Source: Carnobacterium sp.
GTDB lineage: Bacteria; Bacillota; Bacilli; Lactobacillales; Carnobacteriaceae
DNA: 43,463 bases
Direction of reading: 5' to 3'
Assembly: GCA_020431645.1 (NCBI GenBank)
Contig: JAGQHW010000006.1
Span: 1 to 43,463, forward strand
This document shows positions 32,306-42,548 of the stretch, one piece after another (the first letter of the stretch is position 1; every line of letters starts with the position of its first letter). The position numbers and the translations under genes are program-made. Below the pieces are notes generated by a model. It ran no database searches, was not told the origin of the DNA, and saw nothing but the letters and a program-made list of their open reading frames with translations.

Positions 32306-34357
32306 GTGGAAACAATAAGATACAATAAAAAGAAAAAGCAACCAACATGGAAAATAATTGTTGCACTGAGTCTAATTCTCGTAACACTTATTGGTGCAGG
32401 AGCAGGATACTATTTTTGGTCAAAACAAAAGGATGAAAAAGCAGCACAACAAACCGTTGACTCGTATGTTAATGCTTTAGAAAAGCAAGATTACTCAAAA
32501 TTAAGTCAGTTAGTCTCACAAAAGTCATTAGAAAAAATAAAGTACACTAAAGAAGCACTAAAGGAGCGCTATGAAGCGATTTATGGTGGAGTGGGTGTTT
32601 CAGAGGTAACTATTTCTGATGTGGAGTCTACCTTAAACGAAGAGAAAAATCGATATGATGTTACCTATAATATGCAAATGACGACTTCTTTAGGGAAACT
32701 AGAAACACAGTCATATGCCACGACTATGAGTAAAGAAAAAGAAAACTATCGAGTGAATTGGAATACAAAACTTATTTTCCCCAATCTTGAGTTAAAAGAC
32801 AAAGTTAGTTTAACGACAACAATTGGTGAGCGTGGTGATATTCTTTCAAAAGATGGTTCTCCCTTAGCAACAGAAGGAAAGTTCTGGGATGCTGGGTTAT
32901 ACCCTGAGGTTTTAGGCGAAGGAATAGAAAAAAGCGAAAAATTAGCTGTTATTAGTGAAAAATACAGTATCCCAGTAGAACAACTAGAAAACAAGCTAGC
33001 TGCTGAATGGGTTTTACCAGAAAGCTTCGTGCCTTTTAAAGTTGTAAAAGATGGAGAAACTCCCGAAGTACCAGGAGTACTTTACCAAGAAAAAACACTT
33101 CGCACGTATCCACTGAACGAGGCCGCAGCACATCTGATTGGGTATGTTGGAGAAGCAACAGCAGAAGATATTGAAAAAAATCCAAACCTACAAGCTGGAG
33201 ATATTATCGGAAAAGCTGGACTAGAAACAGCTTTTAATGAGCGCTTAAGTGGTCAAAAAGGTGGAAGAATCGTTATTAACAACGAAGAAGGTCAGTTAAA
33301 GAAAGTTATTCAAGAAATGGAATTAAAAAATGGCGAAGACATTACATTAACCATCAATGCGAAACTTCAAAAAGCAGCTTACGAACAATTAAAAGCTGAA
33401 AAAGGCTCAGCTGTTTTTATGGATCCTAAAGACGGCAGCCTGTTGTCATTAGTGAGCGCACCATCATATGATGCGAATCAACTGACGATGGGCATCAGTA
33501 CAAAAGACTACAAAAAGTATACAGATGATGTAAATAACCCTTTCTTATCACGCTTTGCATCAGGGTATACTCCTGGTTCAACGTTTAAGACAATTACAGC
33601 AGCGATTGGATTAGATGCTGGAGTGACGACAATCGATAAAACCCACAAAATTGATGGCCTAAAATGGCAAAAAGATTCATCATGGGGTGATCACTTTATC
33701 GTCCGTGTATCAGATACACCACAAGTAAATTTAGAGTCAGCCTTAGTTTATTCTGATAATATCTATTTCGCTAAAGAAGCTTTAGAAATGGGACAAAAAA
33801 AATACGAAGAAGGATTATCTAAGTTTATTTTCGAAGAAAAGCTAGACTTACCAATAGCAATGAATCCAGCTCAGCTATCAAATGATGGAACATTGGCTGA
33901 TGAAAAGTTATTAGCGGATACAGCTTACGGACAAGGTCAACTCTTACTAAATCCTATCCAACAAGCTGTATCGTTTTCAGTTTTTGCTAATCAAGGTCAG
34001 TTGATTTATCCTAAATTAACGGTTGATCAAAAAACAGCTAAACCCAAAATGGCTGTGACTGCAGAATCTGCTGATATAGTAAAAGATAATTTAATTAAAG
34101 TCATTGAAAGACTTGAAGGAACGGCGCATAGCCTTGCATCATTGAATAAAAAAAATCTAGCAGCAAAAACAGGAACAGCTGAAACAACTTCATCAGAAGT
34201 AGAAGGTGAAGATGCGAATACAAATGGATTTCTTTTAACTTTTGATGCAGAAAATAGGAGCTATCTAATGGTAGCAACGATTGAAGATAAATCAAGTGGA
34301 GACGTTACTACAACGATGAAACCTCTCTTGGGAAAAATAGAAGATCTACTGAACTAA
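32306..34357 (+). CDS. Class B penicillin-binding protein with MecA_N domain (PBP2a/PBP5 type)
   Basis: A 683-aa transpeptidase of the same size class as MecA (668) and enterococcal PBP5. One membrane anchor (about 17-37), an NTF2-like MecA_N domain (about 40-150), the PBP dimerisation domain (from about 165, GERGDILSKDGSPLA), then the transpeptidase domain with STFK (catalytic Ser425), SDN (483-485) and KTG (621-623). This class cross-links peptidoglycan stems and often has low beta-lactam affinity; affinity cannot be judged here. The start is GTG 32306, 8 nt after AAAGGAGG. It may be co-transcribed with the TIM-barrel gene and ends at a terminator. Confidence 0.92.
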   Translation: METIRYNKKKKQPTWKIIVALSLILVTLIGAGAGYYFWSKQKDEKAAQQTVDSYVNALEKQDYSKLSQLVSQKSLEKIKYTKEALKERYEAIYGGVGVSEVTISDVESTLNEEKNRYDVTYNMQMTTSLGKLETQSYATTMSKEKENYRVNWNTKLIFPNLELKDKVSLTTTIGERGDILSKDGSPLATEGKFWDAGLYPEVLGEGIEKSEKLAVISEKYSIPVEQLENKLAAEWVLPESFVPFKVVKDGETPEVPGVLYQEKTLRTYPLNEAAAHLIGYVGEATAEDIEKNPNLQAGDIIGKAGLETAFNERLSGQKGGRIVINNEEGQLKKVIQEMELKNGEDITLTINAKLQKAAYEQLKAEKGSAVFMDPKDGSLLSLVSAPSYDANQLTMGISTKDYKKYTDDVNNPFLSRFASGYTPGSTFKTITAAIGLDAGVTTIDKTHKIDGLKWQKDSSWGDHFIVRVSDTPQVNLESALVYSDNIYFAKEALEMGQKKYEEGLSKFIFEEKLDLPIAMNPAQLSNDGTLADEKLLADTAYGQGQLLLNPIQQAVSFSVFANQGQLIYPKLTVDQKTAKPKMAVTAESADIVKDNLIKVIERLEGTAHSLASLNKKNLAAKTGTAETTSSEVEGEDANTNGFLLTFDAENRSYLMVATIEDKSSGDVTTTMKPLLGKIEDLLN

Positions 34358-34392
34358 AGGATATTACGTGCTTTGATCTCTAGGCATTGAGT

Positions 34393-34437
34393 AAAATAGT
34401 AAAGAGGGTGATCTTTACCCTCTCAGCTATTTTTTCT
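34393..34437 (+). terminator. Terminator after the PBP gene
   Basis: GAGGGT / ACCCTC inner stem and AAAATAG / CTATTTT outer stem separated by a small internal loop, followed by T-run. Confidence 0.7.
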
Positions 34438-34602
34438 TTTAGAAATAATCAGAGTGCACAATTCAATGAATAAGATAAAAAACGACTATTTAAAGTTCTC
34501 ATCATAAAGTAAGAGAAGAAAACTAATTTGCTATGAGCTTTAAATTATGGTATGTTTTTTTTAATCGAAAAAATGCAACTATTAAAAAGGAGACCACTAT
34601 TT

Positions 34603-35928
34603 ATGAATCCAGACCCCGACAGTCAGTCGATGTTAGGACAAATTTTATTTATCATTGTTCTAACAGGTATCAATGCTTTCTTTGCTTCAGCAGAAATGGC
34701 ATTTGTATCGTTAAACCAAAGCAAAGTAAGAGAGAAAGCTGCCCAAGGCGATAAAAAGTCAGCTGCAGTATTGAACTTATTAGCAAACTCAGATAATTTT
34801 CTTGCAACCATTCAAGTAGCCATCACATTAGCAGGATTTATCTCGAGTGCCTCAGCTGCGACAAGCTTTGCTTCACGCTTGGAACCTTTGTTAACAAACA
34901 TTCCAGGTGGGAAACAACTAGCAGTTGTATTGGTAACAGTCATTTTATCCTACGTTACGCTTGTTTTTGGTGAGTTATATCCCAAGCAAGTTGCTTTGCA
35001 AAAAGCAGAAGAAGTCGCTCGCTTCACTGCTGGACCGATTAGAGTAGCACAAATTATTTTTACACCTTTTGTAAAATTACTCTCATTATCAACGAGTTTA
35101 TTGAAAAAAGTAACACCAATCGATTTCTCTAAAAAAGAAGAGAAAATGACTCGTGATGAGTTTCGATCTTATTTAGAAAACAGCCAAGCAAAAGGTGCGA
35201 TTGATGTTGATCAATTTACTATGTTAAAAGGTGTTTTATCAATGGATACAAAAATGGCCCGTGAGATTATGGTTCCTCGAACCGATACTTTTATGATTGA
35301 TTATGAGGATGGAACAAAAGAAAATATTCCTTTATTATTAGATTGTAGATTTTCACGTGTACCGGTTTATGTATCCGATAAAGATAACATTATCGGCATT
35401 GTCCATGTAAAAAACTTGCTAAAAGCTTCAAGAACGACTCAGTTAGATGATATTGACATCAAAGACATCTTAAATCCAACGTTGTACGTGCCAGAGACAA
35501 TCTTTATGGATGATTTATTGTATGAGCTGAAACGCACACGTAACCAAATGGCTATTTTAAACGACGAGTATGGTGGAGTAGTTGGGATAGCAACCTTAGA
35601 GGATTTATTAGAAGAGATTGTTGGCGATATTGACGATGAGTACGATGAAACGTACAGCATGATTCAGACAATAAGCGAAACACGCTACTTAGTAGATGGA
35701 TCTGCACCTCTTTCTAAATTCAATGAATTTTTTAATACAAATATAGAATCCAATGATGTTGACTCAATAGCGGGTTTTTTCATCATGCAACATGGTAGTA
35801 TTCCTCAACTAGGTGAAGAAGCGACAGTGGAATATGCAGATTACCTCTTTACGGCTAACGACATAGAAGGTTCTAGATTAGTTAACTTATACGTCGATAC
35901 TATTTCAACAGAATCAACAAATGATTAA
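34603..35928 (+). CDS. CNNM/HlyC-CorC family membrane protein (DUF21-CBS-CorC_HlyC)
   Basis: A 441-aa protein. A DUF21 membrane domain of about four helices (1-190; INAFFASAEMAFVSLN, FGELYPKQVALQ) is followed by two CBS motifs (about 205-330; REIMVPRTDTFMIDYEDG, SRVPVYVSDKDNIIGIVHVKNLL, LKRTRNQMAILNDEYGGVVG) and a CorC/HlyC domain at the end. Relatives are implicated in magnesium export or homeostasis; the hemolysin label is historical. The frame opens 17 codons upstream, but AAAGGAGA sits before ATG 34603. It is a single gene between terminators. Confidence 0.88.
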   Translation: MNPDPDSQSMLGQILFIIVLTGINAFFASAEMAFVSLNQSKVREKAAQGDKKSAAVLNLLANSDNFLATIQVAITLAGFISSASAATSFASRLEPLLTNIPGGKQLAVVLVTVILSYVTLVFGELYPKQVALQKAEEVARFTAGPIRVAQIIFTPFVKLLSLSTSLLKKVTPIDFSKKEEKMTRDEFRSYLENSQAKGAIDVDQFTMLKGVLSMDTKMAREIMVPRTDTFMIDYEDGTKENIPLLLDCRFSRVPVYVSDKDNIIGIVHVKNLLKASRTTQLDDIDIKDILNPTLYVPETIFMDDLLYELKRTRNQMAILNDEYGGVVGIATLEDLLEEIVGDIDDEYDETYSMIQTISETRYLVDGSAPLSKFNEFFNTNIESNDVDSIAGFFIMQHGSIPQLGEEATVEYADYLFTANDIEGSRLVNLYVDTISTESTND

Positions 35929-35966
35929 CCAACTTACTGTTTTTAAAGTAGCTAGTTAGTAAGCAG

Positions 35967-36011
35967 AAAAAGAGTTCAAAGATGGGCAACTACATTTTTG
36001 AACTCTTTTTT
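35967..36011 (+). terminator. Terminator after the DUF21-CBS gene
   Basis: AAAAAGAGTTCAAA (35967-35980) pairs with TTTTGAACTCTTTTT. Confidence 0.85.
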
Positions 36012-36088
36012 ATAACCGAACGATTATCTTGTTTCATATAATAAAGTTCATTAATACTGATAGTTTAGTGAGAAGATTAAAAAAACTA

Positions 36089-36117
36089 TTGACGTTTGAA
36101 GAGAAAAAAAGTATATT
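36089..36117 (+). promoter_or_regulatory. xpt: Promoter of the xpt-pbuX leader
   Basis: TTGACG (36089-36094), 17-bp spacer, TATATT (36112-36117), just ahead of the purine riboswitch. Confidence 0.75.
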
Positions 36118-36130
36118 CAATACGACATCA

Positions 36131-36196
36131 ACTTATATAATGCCGAAATATGGTCGGCAAGTTTCTACCCAGTACCGTAAATACTGGACTATAAGT
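36131..36196 (+). ncRNA. Purine riboswitch, guanine/xanthine class
   Basis: 66-nt aptamer bounded by P1 ACTTATA / TATAAGT. The core TATAATGCCGAAATATGG, the loop AAGTTTCTACC and the CAGTACCGTAAATACTGG arm match the class. The specificity base in GACTATAAG is C (position 74 of the xpt aptamer), which pairs with guanine or hypoxanthine; adenine sensors have U there. The next genes, xpt and pbuX, agree. Confidence 0.95.
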
Positions 36197-36231
36197 AAAG
36201 AACTAAAAATGAGCTGAATTCAATTGAATTT

Positions 36232-36294
36232 AGAGGCCTTTTTTAACTTTGCTTTGGTATGAAACAAAGCAAAAATTAAAAGGCCTCTTTTTGT
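36232..36294 (+). terminator. Terminator of the guanine riboswitch
   Basis: A very long stem: AGAGGCCTTTT, TAA and TTTGCTTTG pair with CAAAGCAAA, TTA and AAAAGGCCTCT, followed by TTTTTG. Folded when purine is bound. Confidence 0.85.
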
Positions 36295-36322
36295 TTTCAA
36301 AAGAAATAAATCATGTATCTAA

Positions 36323-36928
<606 letters not shown>

Positions 36929-36929
36929 A

Positions 36930-38255
36930 ATGTTAACAAACTCAAAAGCAGCGGTTTTAGGATTGCAACATGTGTTAGCTATGTATGCGGGAGCGATTTT
37001 AGTTCCTTTATTAATTGGAAGTGCAATTGGATTCAATTCAGAACAAATGACTTATCTTGTGTCCATCGATATTTTCATGTGTGGTGTTGCAACAGTATTG
37101 CAATTAGTTGTTAACCGTTATTTTGGAATAGGGCTGCCCGTTGTGTTGGGGTGTGCAATGCAGGCTGTTTCTCCTTTAATATTAATTGGTACAACTAAGA
37201 GTATCGGAGCTATGTATGGCTCAATTATTGCTTCAGGAATCTTTATTATCCTGATTGCTGGATTATTTTCAAAAATCAAACGTTTTTTTCCACCGGTTGT
37301 AACGGGAACGGTCATTACAGTGATTGGTTTGACTCTAATCCCAGTTGGTATTGAGAAGATGGGCGGTGGAATGAAATCCGCTGCTGATTTTGGTTCAGGT
37401 AAGTACTTATTCTTAGCTTTCTTAACTGTTGCGATTATTTTAGGCATTCAGTTGTTTGCAAAAGGCTTTATTCATTCATTAGCTATTATTATCGGTTTAA
37501 TTACAGGAACAATTGTTGGGTCATTTATGGGACTCGTCACTTTAGCTCCGGTAGTAGAAGCAACATGGTTTCATTTTCCACAACCGTTTTACTTCGGGGC
37601 ACCTATATTTGAGTGGTCTTCTATTTTAACGATGATTTTAATTTCAATTGTTAGTATGGTTGAATCTACTGGTGTTTATTTTGCACTAGGAGAAGTAACA
37701 GGTCAAACAATCGAAGAAGAACACTTGAAAAAAGGCTATCGCGCAGAAGGATTGGCTATCATTTTAGGAGGGATTTTTAATACATTCCCTTATACCGCTT
37801 TTTCACAAAATGTTGGTTTGGTTCAAATGTCTGGCATTCGCACACGTAAACCTATTTATTTTGCAGCAGGCTTTTTAATGGTTTTAGGACTTGTTCCTAA
37901 AATTGGTGCATTTGCCACAATCATTCCCGAACCTGTTTTAGGTGGAGCCATGATGATTCTATTTGGAATGGTTGCGACTCAAGGAGTTAAAATGTTGAGT
38001 CAAGTGGATTTAAATGAAGATGGCAACTTAATGATTGTCGCCTTATCGCTAGGACTTGGCTTAGGCGTAACGGTTGTACCAGAACTATTTGCTAACTTAC
38101 CAGCAGCCGTTCAAACCTTTACAGGAAACGGCATCGTCATGACGAGTGTTACAGCGATCACGCTGAATATTCTTTCTCATCATGGTCGTAAAAAACAAGC
38201 AGTTGAAATGGCGGTAGAAGAAGGAAATCTAATAGATTTACCAGAAACTATTTAA
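36930..38255 (+). CDS. pbuX: Xanthine permease (NCS2 family)
   Basis: A 441-aa membrane protein with about 12-14 helices. GLQHVLAMYAGAILVPLLIG at the start, PVVLGCAMQAVSPLI, VVTGTVITVIGLTLIPVGIEKMGGG and TFPYTAFSQNVGLVQMSG with the conserved N-G-motif region fit the xanthine/uracil permease family, bacterial PbuX branch. It imports xanthine with protons for Xpt. Starts 1 bp after xpt with GAGGAG inside the xpt end. Confidence 0.93.
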   Translation: MLTNSKAAVLGLQHVLAMYAGAILVPLLIGSAIGFNSEQMTYLVSIDIFMCGVATVLQLVVNRYFGIGLPVVLGCAMQAVSPLILIGTTKSIGAMYGSIIASGIFIILIAGLFSKIKRFFPPVVTGTVITVIGLTLIPVGIEKMGGGMKSAADFGSGKYLFLAFLTVAIILGIQLFAKGFIHSLAIIIGLITGTIVGSFMGLVTLAPVVEATWFHFPQPFYFGAPIFEWSSILTMILISIVSMVESTGVYFALGEVTGQTIEEEHLKKGYRAEGLAIILGGIFNTFPYTAFSQNVGLVQMSGIRTRKPIYFAAGFLMVLGLVPKIGAFATIIPEPVLGGAMMILFGMVATQGVKMLSQVDLNEDGNLMIVALSLGLGLGVTVVPELFANLPAAVQTFTGNGIVMTSVTAITLNILSHHGRKKQAVEMAVEEGNLIDLPETI

Positions 38256-38292
38256 GTTATTCTTTTAATCGGATGAATGGTTTCTTCAAAAA

Positions 38293-38334
38293 TGAAATTC
38301 TTAGCCAAGTGTCAATGGGCTGAGAATTTTTTTT
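38293..38334 (+). terminator. Terminator of xpt-pbuX
   Basis: AAATTCTTAGCC pairs with GGCTGAGAATTT (one mismatch or G-U), followed by T-run. Confidence 0.75.
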
Positions 38335-38431
38335 ACAAAAAAATGGACCATTTTTACTTGCTATTTTTGGAATGTTTGATAGGCTTATAAAGAAATAAAC
38401 TATTACACTAACAGATCGGAGATTTTTAAAA

Positions 38432-38989
38432 ATGGATACAAGTTTTCAATTTCTAGGCCTTATATTTATCATTAATTTAGCCTATGTAGCTTTAAATACG
38501 ATACGATTTATGCTGACTATGAAAGGGTATCGAGTAATTGCCCCCTTTGTTTCAATGGTAGAAATTACGATTTATGTTGTTGGACTGGGCTTAGTTCTTG
38601 ATCGATTAGATAACTTTTGGAATATTGTAGCTTATGCACTCGGCTATGGTGTTGGAATCGCCGTGGGTATCCAGATTGAGGAATACTTGGCACTAGGACA
38701 TATTATGGTAACGGCTATCGTACCCGATATAAAAAGTGATATTGCTGAAGCTTTACGAGACTTAGGCTATGGCGTCACAACGAGTTATGCTTTGGGTAAA
38801 GAAGGCGATCGATTAGTGTTAGAAATATTAACTACTCGTAAATCAGAACGAAAACTTTACAAACAAATTAGTGAAATTGAATCCAAAGCTTTCGTTATTT
38901 CTTATGAACCAAAATATATTAGTGGTGGTTTCTGGACTAAAAAAGTCAAGAAAAGAAGGCGTGCATTAAAACAACGTGGAGAACTTTAA
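38432..38989 (+). CDS. UPF0316 membrane protein (DUF5698 plus DUF2179)
   Basis: A 185-aa protein. The first ~85 residues form three hydrophobic segments (FLGLIFIINLAYVALNTIRF, FVSMVEITIYVVGLGLVL, IVAYALGYGVGIAVGIQIEE), the DUF5698 pattern of UPF0316 (YebE-like) proteins. Residues about 95-165 are a DUF2179 domain, a small alpha/beta module found at the end of several membrane proteins. A basic tail (KKVKKRRRALKQ) ends it. Function unknown. It is 28 bp ahead of the purK-like gene, so possibly in one unit with it and purB. GGAG is 11 nt from the ATG. Confidence 0.85.
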   Translation: MDTSFQFLGLIFIINLAYVALNTIRFMLTMKGYRVIAPFVSMVEITIYVVGLGLVLDRLDNFWNIVAYALGYGVGIAVGIQIEEYLALGHIMVTAIVPDIKSDIAEALRDLGYGVTTSYALGKEGDRLVLEILTTRKSERKLYKQISEIESKAFVISYEPKYISGGFWTKKVKKRRRALKQRGEL

Positions 38990-39016
38990 AAAAGAATAAT
39001 GATATGTTAATAAATC

Positions 39017-40204
39017 ATGACAGTTTTCGATTTAACTGATAAACTAGTAAAGAAAAAAATGAGCGAAAAGGTAGTGAGGCAATTGCCGAATATAATTATT
39101 CCTGGAAAAACAATTGGTATTATTGGCGGAGGCCAATTAGGAAGGATGATGGCATTAGCGGCAAAACAAATGGGGTATAGAGTTGGTGTCTTGCACCCGG
39201 AGAAAAATTGCCCAGCTGCACAAATAGCGGACTGGCAAATTGTAGCTGCTCCCGATAATCAAGAGGCATTACTAGATTTTGCAATGAAGTGCGATGTAAT
39301 CACGTATGAATTTGAAAATATTGATGCAGACAAAATGGAAGAACTAAATAAAACAGTTTCTGTACCACAGGGGAGCACACTGTTAGCTATTGCCCAAGAT
39401 CGAATATTAGAAAAAGCCTATTTAGAAATGAATAAAGTAAACTTAGCTCCTTATGAGATGATTTTAACACTAGAAGATATTGAGATAGCCACCAGTTCAA
39501 TCGGCTTTCCATGTGTACTAAAAACAATTCATGATGAAAATGAAGAAAAAGGTCAACACATTCTCTATGGAGAAGAAGATATTCCAAAATGTGAATCCCT
39601 TCTAAAAAAAGGTACTTGTATTTTAGAAGCATGGATTCAATTTGAAAGAGAATTAGCGATAGTCATTTCAAGAAATGCTGTAGGCGATTTGTCTATATTT
39701 CCAACGACTGAAATCATTCATCGTGACAATCTTTTAGAAGAAACAGTTGCACCAGCAAGAGTTTCAGACGAGGTAAATCAAGAAATCATGCGTATTAGTC
39801 AGACCATAGCGGAGGGTTTGGATTTAGTAGGTACGATAGGGATAGAATTATTTTTGACGCCATCGGGTGCGTTATACGTGAGTGAGTTGGTCTCACGTCC
39901 TCACAGTTCAGCGAATTATAGTATTGATGCTTGTTCAATGTCTCAATTTGAGACACATATTAGAGCGATTTGTGGTTGGCCTTTACCAGAAATTACTTTG
40001 CTCTCAGATGCTGTCTCTGTCACTATTTTTGGAGAACAAATGGAAAGCGTAGAAAAACAAATTCATTTGAAACCAAGTTGGCATTTTCATTACTATGGAA
40101 AAAATGAAGCAAGAATAGGACGAATCATGGGCCATGTTACTATCTTGACAAAAAATATTGATAAGACACTTGAAAATATAAACGATACAGGAATTTGGAT
40201 TTAA
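39017..40204 (+). CDS. purK: PurK-like ATP-grasp protein with altered signature motifs
   Basis: Family N5-carboxyaminoimidazole ribonucleotide synthase, up to 395 aa. The start (PGKTIGIIGGGQLGRMMALAAKQMG), CDVITYEFENID, FERELAIVISRN and SQFETHIRAICGWPLP are clearly PurK. Two catalytic motifs deviate: the ATP-loop KT..GGYDGKGQ is KTIHDENEEKGQ, and the phosphate/AIR motif APRPHNSGHYTI is VSRPHSSANYSI. Thus activity is doubtful. The first ATG has no ribosome binding site; ATG 39059 (MSEKVVRQ) gives a more usual length (381), still with a weak site. No purE is beside it although purE-purK is the norm; purB follows 18 bp later. Confidence 0.8.
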   Translation: MTVFDLTDKLVKKKMSEKVVRQLPNIIIPGKTIGIIGGGQLGRMMALAAKQMGYRVGVLHPEKNCPAAQIADWQIVAAPDNQEALLDFAMKCDVITYEFENIDADKMEELNKTVSVPQGSTLLAIAQDRILEKAYLEMNKVNLAPYEMILTLEDIEIATSSIGFPCVLKTIHDENEEKGQHILYGEEDIPKCESLLKKGTCILEAWIQFERELAIVISRNAVGDLSIFPTTEIIHRDNLLEETVAPARVSDEVNQEIMRISQTIAEGLDLVGTIGIELFLTPSGALYVSELVSRPHSSANYSIDACSMSQFETHIRAICGWPLPEITLLSDAVSVTIFGEQMESVEKQIHLKPSWHFHYYGKNEARIGRIMGHVTILTKNIDKTLENINDTGIWI

Positions 40205-40222
40205 AAAGGGAGTATAAATGAG

Positions 40223-41515
40223 ATGATTGAACGGTATACAAGGCCTGAGATGGGCCAATTATGGACAGATGACAATCGCTACAATACCTGGTTAGAAGTA
40301 GAAATATTAGCCGTAGAAGCTTGGGCTGAAAGTGGCGACATTCCAACTAAAGAAGCTGAAAAAATAAGAGCGAATGCAAGTTTCAATGTAGAACGGATTT
40401 TAGAAATAGAAGAAGAAACGCGTCATGATGTCGTTGCATTTACTCGAGCAGTATCTGAATCTCTTGGCGAAGAACGCAAATGGATTCATTATGGACTAAC
40501 GAGTACCGATGTTGTAGATACCGCCTATGGTTACCAGTTAAAACAAGTAAATACTTTATTACGAAAAGACTTAACAGACTTTTTAGCTATTCTTGCTGAG
40601 AAGGCAAAGGAGCACAAGTATACGGTTATGATGGGCAGAACACACGGTGTCCATGCCGAACCAACCACTTTTGGTTTGAAGCTAGCACTATGGTATTCAG
40701 AAATGAAACGCAATATTGAGCGCTTTAATCATGCAGCAAACGGAATAGAAGCAGGGAAAATTAGTGGAGCTGTTGGGACCTTTGCTCACACACCACCCGC
40801 TGTTGAAAAATACGTTTGTGAAAAGTTAGGCCTTCGACCACAAGAGATTTCTACACAAATTTTACCACGTGATTTACATGCTGAATACATGGCAACATTG
40901 GCTTTGATAGCAACGAGCATTGAAAAATTCGCAACCGAAATTCGCGGTCTACAAAAATCAGAAACACGGGAAGTAGAAGAGTTCTTTGCCAAAGGTCAAA
41001 AAGGTTCTTCTGCTATGCCACATAAACGTAATCCAATTGGTTCTGAAAACGTGACGGGATTAGCACGAGTGATTAGAGGACATATGGTTACAGCATACGA
41101 TAACGTGGTCTTATGGCACGAACGAGACATTTCACATTCTTCAGCGGAACGCATTATTTTACCAGACTCTACTATTTTATTAGATTACATTCTTAATCGT
41201 TTTGGCGGTATTATAAAGAATTTGACTGTTTACCCCGAAAACATGCAGCGCAATATGGAAGCTACCTATGGTTTAATTTATAGCCAGCGTGTTTTATTGA
41301 AGTTAATCGATAAGGGAATGAGTCGTGAAAAAGCGTATGATCTTGTTCAACCTAAAACGGCTATTTCTTGGGAAAGCCAGATTCCCTTCCGCAATTTAAT
41401 CGAAGCTGATGCTGAAATCATGTCTCTTTTAACACTAGCTGAACTAGATGATGCATTTGATTACCGGTATCATTTGAAAAATGTAGATGTCCTCTTCGAT
41501 AGAGTTGGACTTTAA
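40223..41515 (+). CDS. purB: Adenylosuccinate lyase
   Basis: A 430-aa enzyme, as in Bacillus (431). It cleaves SAICAR and adenylosuccinate in purine synthesis. Marks: [47 protein letters not shown] with the catalytic His, and the fumarase-superfamily signature [11 protein letters not shown] at about residues 262-272 with the mobile catalytic Ser. The ATG at 40218 is out of frame and stops after two codons, so 40223 is the start; GGGAG lies 10 nt before it. Confidence 0.95.
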   Translation: MIERYTRPEMGQLWTDDNRYNTWLEVEILAVEAWAESGDIPTKEAEKIRANASFNVERILEIEEETRHDVVAFTRAVSESLGEERKWIHYGLTSTDVVDTAYGYQLKQVNTLLRKDLTDFLAILAEKAKEHKYTVMMGRTHGVHAEPTTFGLKLALWYSEMKRNIERFNHAANGIEAGKISGAVGTFAHTPPAVEKYVCEKLGLRPQEISTQILPRDLHAEYMATLALIATSIEKFATEIRGLQKSETREVEEFFAKGQKGSSAMPHKRNPIGSENVTGLARVIRGHMVTAYDNVVLWHERDISHSSAERIILPDSTILLDYILNRFGGIIKNLTVYPENMQRNMEATYGLIYSQRVLLKLIDKGMSREKAYDLVQPKTAISWESQIPFRNLIEADAEIMSLLTLAELDDAFDYRYHLKNVDVLFDRVGL

Positions 41516-41538
41516 AAAATAAAAAAGAATAAGAGAGG

Positions 41539-41592
41539 GAATAGAAATGGTATGGATAAGCTGTTAATAAGCGGCGCCTAGGCTATTTCTAT
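41539..41592 (+). terminator. Hairpin after purB (probable terminator)
   Basis: AATAGAAAT (41539-41547) and ATTTCTATT (41584-41592) pair perfectly, with a GC-rich inner part and a TTTTG tail. The loop is long, so efficiency is doubtful. Confidence 0.45.
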
Positions 41593-41626
41593 TTTGTCTC
41601 ATTAAGCTACAATAAGGGGGGAAGAA

Positions 41627-42523
41627 ATGACGAAAGCCAAAATAAAAGTCGTAACAGCTATGTTGATTTTTGGAACAATTGGACTGTTTGTTAAAAATAT
41701 TGATCTAACGTCAAGTGAAATAGCTCTCTACCGTGGGTTTTTTGGAAGTACTTTCCTTTTGCTTGTCTTATTTTTAAACAAAAAGACCTTATCCTGGGGG
41801 GGAATTAAGGAGAATGCTAAAATTCTTTTTTATTCAGGGACAGCCATTGGATTAAATTGGATTTTATTATTTGAGGCTTACCGCTATACGACCATTTCAA
41901 ATGCAACATTAAGTTATTATATGGCACCCCTATTTGTTGTTTTAGCATCTCCTTTTATTTTAAATGAAAAACTGACTAAATTGAAAATTGGTACCATTTT
42001 TTTAGCGTTAATAGGCATGTATTTTATTGTAGAAAAAAGCACATCAAGTGGATTAGGCTACAACCACTCTTTAGGAATTGCCTATGGTATTGGTGCAGCT
42101 TTACTGTATGCGAGTGTAATTTTAGCGACTAAGTTCTTGGAAAATATTGCTAGTTTAGAAACAACAATCGTTCAGCTGATGACGGCTTCTTTAGTACTAG
42201 CACCTTATGTTTTCTTTAAAGAAGGGTTCAATATTGCAACCGTCTCTACTACATCTTTAATTTATTTATTATTTTTAGGTATCGTTCACACTGGGGTAGC
42301 TTATGCTTTATACTTTTCAGCAATGCAAGTTATAAAAGGTCAGACAATGGCTATTTTAAGTTACATTGATCCTATTTCAGCTGTCATTTTATCAACAGTA
42401 TTTTTAAATGAACGTATGACATCCATCCAACTGATTGGTGGTTTCTTTATCCTAACAGCAGCCTTTTTAAGTGAAAGTGGAGTAATAGAAAGGTACAAGA
42501 CCACTCGTTCGTTGAATAATTGA
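41627..42523 (+). CDS. EamA/DMT-superfamily transporter
   Basis: A 298-aa membrane protein with ten predicted helices in two EamA repeats, about 5-135 and about 148-285. AMLIFGTIGLFVKNID opens repeat one and contains the usual W/F-x-G turn; YRYTTISNATLSYYMAPLFVVL and, in repeat two, MAILSYIDPISAVILSTVFLNE are the matched pairs. Family members export amino acids or metabolites; substrate unknown. GGGGGG precedes the ATG. A GntR regulator gene follows in the same direction with its own probable promoter. Confidence 0.85.
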   Translation: MTKAKIKVVTAMLIFGTIGLFVKNIDLTSSEIALYRGFFGSTFLLLVLFLNKKTLSWGGIKENAKILFYSGTAIGLNWILLFEAYRYTTISNATLSYYMAPLFVVLASPFILNEKLTKLKIGTIFLALIGMYFIVEKSTSSGLGYNHSLGIAYGIGAALLYASVILATKFLENIASLETTIVQLMTASLVLAPYVFFKEGFNIATVSTTSLIYLLFLGIVHTGVAYALYFSAMQVIKGQTMAILSYIDPISAVILSTVFLNERMTSIQLIGGFFILTAAFLSESGVIERYKTTRSLNN

Positions 42524-42548
42524 TTGGAAAATCTTTATAAAAAGATAA

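Noticed and set aside
34533-34754. 73-codon frame overlapping the start of the DUF21-CBS gene
   Set aside because: Out of frame with the conserved protein and composition unlike a real protein.
34603-35928. Hemolysin (virulence) assignment
   Set aside because: The HlyC/CorC label is historical; DUF21-CBS proteins are mostly tied to ion homeostasis.
36029-36217. 62-codon plus-strand frame upstream of xpt
   Set aside because: It covers the promoter and guanine riboswitch, so the conservation is structural.
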